Shown here: piece after piece, positions 33,188-35,248 of the stretch
Position numbering within the stretch: the first letter of the stretch is position 1
Layout of the letters: every line of letters starts with the position of its first letter
From: Bacteroidales bacterium
GTDB lineage: Bacteria > Bacteroidota > Bacteroidia > Bacteroidales > JAADGE01
Length of the DNA: 35,248 nt
Direction of reading: 5' to 3'
Assembly: GCA_021648725.1 (NCBI GenBank)
Contig: JAKISF010000033.1
Location: 1-35,248, forward strand
Translations under genes and position numbers: made by a program
The notes under the pieces: model-generated
Told to the model about the DNA's origin: nothing
The model's database searches: none
Seen by the model: the letters and a program-made list of their open reading frames with translations, nothing else

Positions 33188-35122
33188 TTATTCAACTTTT
33201 GTCGAATCCAAAAGGTTTTTAGTTAAAAACTTTTCCATTGCTCTGTAAAAATCAAATCTGTTTTCTTCGTTTCTGAAACCGTGTCCTTCATCATCTTTTA
33301 CCATATATTCAACTTCAATTCCTCTTTCTCTCATTGCTTCAACCATTTGATCGGCTTCATCTTTATTTACTCTCGGATCATTTGCTCCTTGTGCAATAAA
33401 TAATTTTGCTTTAATTTTATCTACATGAAAAACCGGCGATACTTCTCTGAAATAAATACTGTCTTCAACAGGATTACCGGTCATTTCATACATCATAGGT
33501 AAAAACGGTGCCCAATAAGGAGGTATTGTTTTCATAAAAGTAAATAAATTTGAAACACCGACATAATCAACTCCGGCGGCATATAAATCAGGTTCTTTTA
33601 CAAGCCCCATTAAAGTTGCATATCCTCCGTAACTTCCTCCGTATATAGCAATTTTATCCGGGTCGGCAATTCCTTTATCAATTAACCATTTTGTACCGTC
33701 GGTAATATCATCTTGCATTTCTTTTCCCCATTTTTTGAAAGATGCCTCCCAAAATTTTCTGCCGTAGCCTGTTGAACCTCTGAAATTCATCTGCAAAACA
33801 GCAAAACCTCTGTTAGCCAAAAATTGAATCTCAGGATTAAATCCCCAGCCGTCTCTTGCCCACGGTCCTCCGTGAGGATTAACAACTACCGGAAGATTTT
33901 CGGCATTATCCATAGTATAGCCTTTAGGCAAAGTAAGATAACCGTGAATAGTTAATCCGTCTCTTGATTTATATTCAATCGGAAGTTGATTTGCCATTTC
34001 ATTTTCATCAATCCAAGGGCTTACATCTGTTATTTTTTCAACTTTATCCGATTCCTTTTCATAAATATAATATGCCCCTAAAGATTTGTCGCTGTATGTT
34101 CTTACTATAAAAATATTTTCTTCTTTATTTTCTCCGGTAATTGCAATTTCATATCCTTCTAACTCTTTTTCTAAAAATTCATAATCTGCTTTTGTTTCCT
34201 CATCAAAAAAATACCGCTCTCTTTTCCAAGATGTAAAAGATGCAGATGTTAATACCTTCCGTTTTTCGGAATATGAAACACTTTCAACATCATATTCATT
34301 ATTTTCATACAAAATTTTTGATTCTTTTCCTTCTGTTAAATCAAATTCAATAATCGCACTTTTATCTCTTCCTATATTTGAAGAACCTATCAAGTTTTTA
34401 TTATCAAAAGTGAAGAAATGAGGACTGAAACTTTCTTTAAAATCGGTTGTTATAATGGTTTTCCAATCATCTTCTTCCGTTTCTCTGTAAAGAATGCTTG
34501 AATTAGTTCCCGAAACAGCTGTTGCAACACGTAATTTGCCTTCATGGTCAAAAAGCCATCCTTGAATATTCCCGGGATTTTCGGCAAGAAGTTCTATTTT
34601 TCCGTTATCTAAATATAACCTGTAAGGGTCAAAAAGTTGCGGGTTTCTTTTATTCATTGAAATTATTACTTCATTCGGGATGTCAGGCAAATCATCAATA
34701 ATCATTGAACGAACCCCGTCAAAATCAGTTAAGCAAACAGGTTCGTTTCCGTTTATATTTGCCAAATAAATTTTATAATTTTCATCGCCTCCGTTATCTT
34801 TTAAGTATAAGATTTGTTCATTATTAGGCCAAAAATAACCTGCAATATTTCTGTCTGTTTCACTTGTTAATCTTTTAACATCATCTTTTTCCCTTTCTCG
34901 AATAAAAATATTCATTCTTTTTTCATAAGGAGCCATGTAGGAATAAAATTTTCCGTCAGGAGAAATTTTATACGATGTTTTATCCGGATTCTTAAAGAAA
35001 TCCTCTAACGGAATTTGTTTTGCTTTCATAATTTCTTCATCTTTATTTTCATCACCGCAACTACTGATAAATATACTGCCGAAAAATACAGTAAACATTA
35101 ATAAATAATTTAGTAACTTCAT
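33188..35122 (-). CDS. S9 family (prolyl oligopeptidase-like) peptidase, lipoprotein
   Basis: 644 residues. The signal peptide ends in a lipobox with C22 ('SIFISSCGDEN'), so the protein is lipid-anchored. Residues about 40-370 form a beta-propeller ('YKISPDGKFYSYMAPYEKRM' is its first blade). The alpha/beta-hydrolase domain has 'VNPHGGPWARDGWGFNP', the nucleophile S497 in GGSYGG, D582 ('GANDPRVN') and H614 ('DEGHGFR'). It cleaves short peptides (dipeptidyl or oligopeptidyl peptidase/acylaminoacyl peptidase type) in the periplasm or at the outer membrane. This would supply amino acids to a peptide-using cell. A partial gene ends 12 bp upstream, same strand. Confidence 0.92.
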   Translation of the reverse strand: MKLLNYLLMFTVFFGSIFISSCGDENKDEEIMKAKQIPLEDFFKNPDKTSYKISPDGKFYSYMAPYEKRMNIFIREREKDDVKRLTSETDRNIAGYFWPNNEQILYLKDNGGDENYKIYLANINGNEPVCLTDFDGVRSMIIDDLPDIPNEVIISMNKRNPQLFDPYRLYLDNGKIELLAENPGNIQGWLFDHEGKLRVATAVSGTNSSILYRETEEDDWKTIITTDFKESFSPHFFTFDNKNLIGSSNIGRDKSAIIEFDLTEGKESKILYENNEYDVESVSYSEKRKVLTSASFTSWKRERYFFDEETKADYEFLEKELEGYEIAITGENKEENIFIVRTYSDKSLGAYYIYEKESDKVEKITDVSPWIDENEMANQLPIEYKSRDGLTIHGYLTLPKGYTMDNAENLPVVVNPHGGPWARDGWGFNPEIQFLANRGFAVLQMNFRGSTGYGRKFWEASFKKWGKEMQDDITDGTKWLIDKGIADPDKIAIYGGSYGGYATLMGLVKEPDLYAAGVDYVGVSNLFTFMKTIPPYWAPFLPMMYEMTGNPVEDSIYFREVSPVFHVDKIKAKLFIAQGANDPRVNKDEADQMVEAMRERGIEVEYMVKDDEGHGFRNEENRFDFYRAMEKFLTKNLLDSTKVE

Positions 35123-35134
35123 AATTCTACTTTA

Positions 35135-35248
35135 CTAAGTTAAAATTTCCTGTTTTTCAGCTTGTTTCCTGTAATTTAGGTCAATATCGTATTTTCTTTT
35201 CTTGTGTCTTTTTTCCATTTGTTCAAGTCTAATTTCGACATCTTTTTT
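35135..35248 (-). CDS. C-terminal end of an unidentified protein, 5' part outside window
   Basis: The frame is open from the window edge to a TAG at 35135-35137, giving 37 residues. The visible part is very rich in Lys, Arg, Glu and Gln ('DVEIRLEQMEKRHKKRKYD' and 'NYRKQAEKQEILT'), typical of a helical or coiled-coil tail. It ends 12 bp before the S9 peptidase start, so the two may be one operon. No family can be named. Confidence 0.5.
   Translation of the reverse strand, partial: KKDVEIRLEQMEKRHKKRKYDIDLNYRKQAEKQEILT

Noticed and set aside
1-35248. CRISPR array, rRNA operon, prophage or integrative conjugative element.
   Set aside because: No regularly spaced repeats, no rRNA-like sequence, and no structural phage, integrase, relaxase or conjugation genes were found.

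Overview
The window looks like a chromosome piece of a low-GC member of the Bacteroidota (Bacteroidetes). Three large exported proteins end in type IX secretion (T9SS) sorting domains of the 'FPNP' type. Several promoters match the Bacteroidetes -7 element TAnnTTTG, and Shine-Dalgarno sites are mostly absent. The paired indolepyruvate oxidoreductase subunits suggest an anaerobic or facultative amino-acid-using lifestyle. Genus cannot be decided from the sequence.

Region 1 (1-9.1 kb) is accessory in character. It opens with the 3' part of dinB (DNA polymerase IV), which is clearly richer in GC than the rest. An IS1595-type element follows, whose transposase has lost its zinc-ribbon/HTH part. 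Next is a tightly coupled three-gene operon, with 4-bp start/stop overlaps: a DUF1611 P-loop protein (DgcN-like), an alanine/ornithine-racemase-like PLP enzyme and a VanX-like D-Ala-D-Ala dipeptidase. I read it as a candidate D-amino-acid or D,D-dipeptide pathway. An intact IS630 element with a TA duplication sits between the dipeptidase and a convergent 1119-residue superfamily 1 helicase of unknown role. The helicase has a perfect dyad (TTACATT-GGTA-AATGTAA) beside its putative promoter. The block ends at a tRNA-Arg(ACG) with promoter and terminator, a plausible island boundary.

Region 2 (9.3-18.3 kb) is mostly housekeeping and surface genes: a Ppx/GppA phosphatase, an exported GH18-CUB-T9SS protein, aat (N-end rule transferase), a PlsC-like acyltransferase fused to a zinc ribbon, a small SpoIIAA/STAS-like protein, a small outer-membrane-like protein with a very basic tail, mtaB (tRNA ms2t6A methylthiotransferase) and an ABC-F ATPase.

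Region 3 (18.4-30.2 kb) holds iorB and iorA, separated by a GxxExxY nuclease-fold gene with degenerate 'GCAAAGA/GCG' repeats around it. Then come lipB, a repeat-rich T9SS protein, a DUF4395 membrane protein, an RsmI-like methyltransferase, a T9SS lysyl-endopeptidase-like protease, a PhnP-like metallo-hydrolase, and two adjacent membrane-anchored paralogues of no family I recognise.

Region 4 (30.2-35.2 kb) holds recG, a membrane-anchored TerB/J-domain protein, a lipoprotein prolyl-oligopeptidase-family (S9) peptidase and the cut 3' end of one more gene. The most interesting candidates are the DUF1611/racemase/VanX operon, the helicase with its dyad, the split iorBA locus and the paralogous membrane pair.
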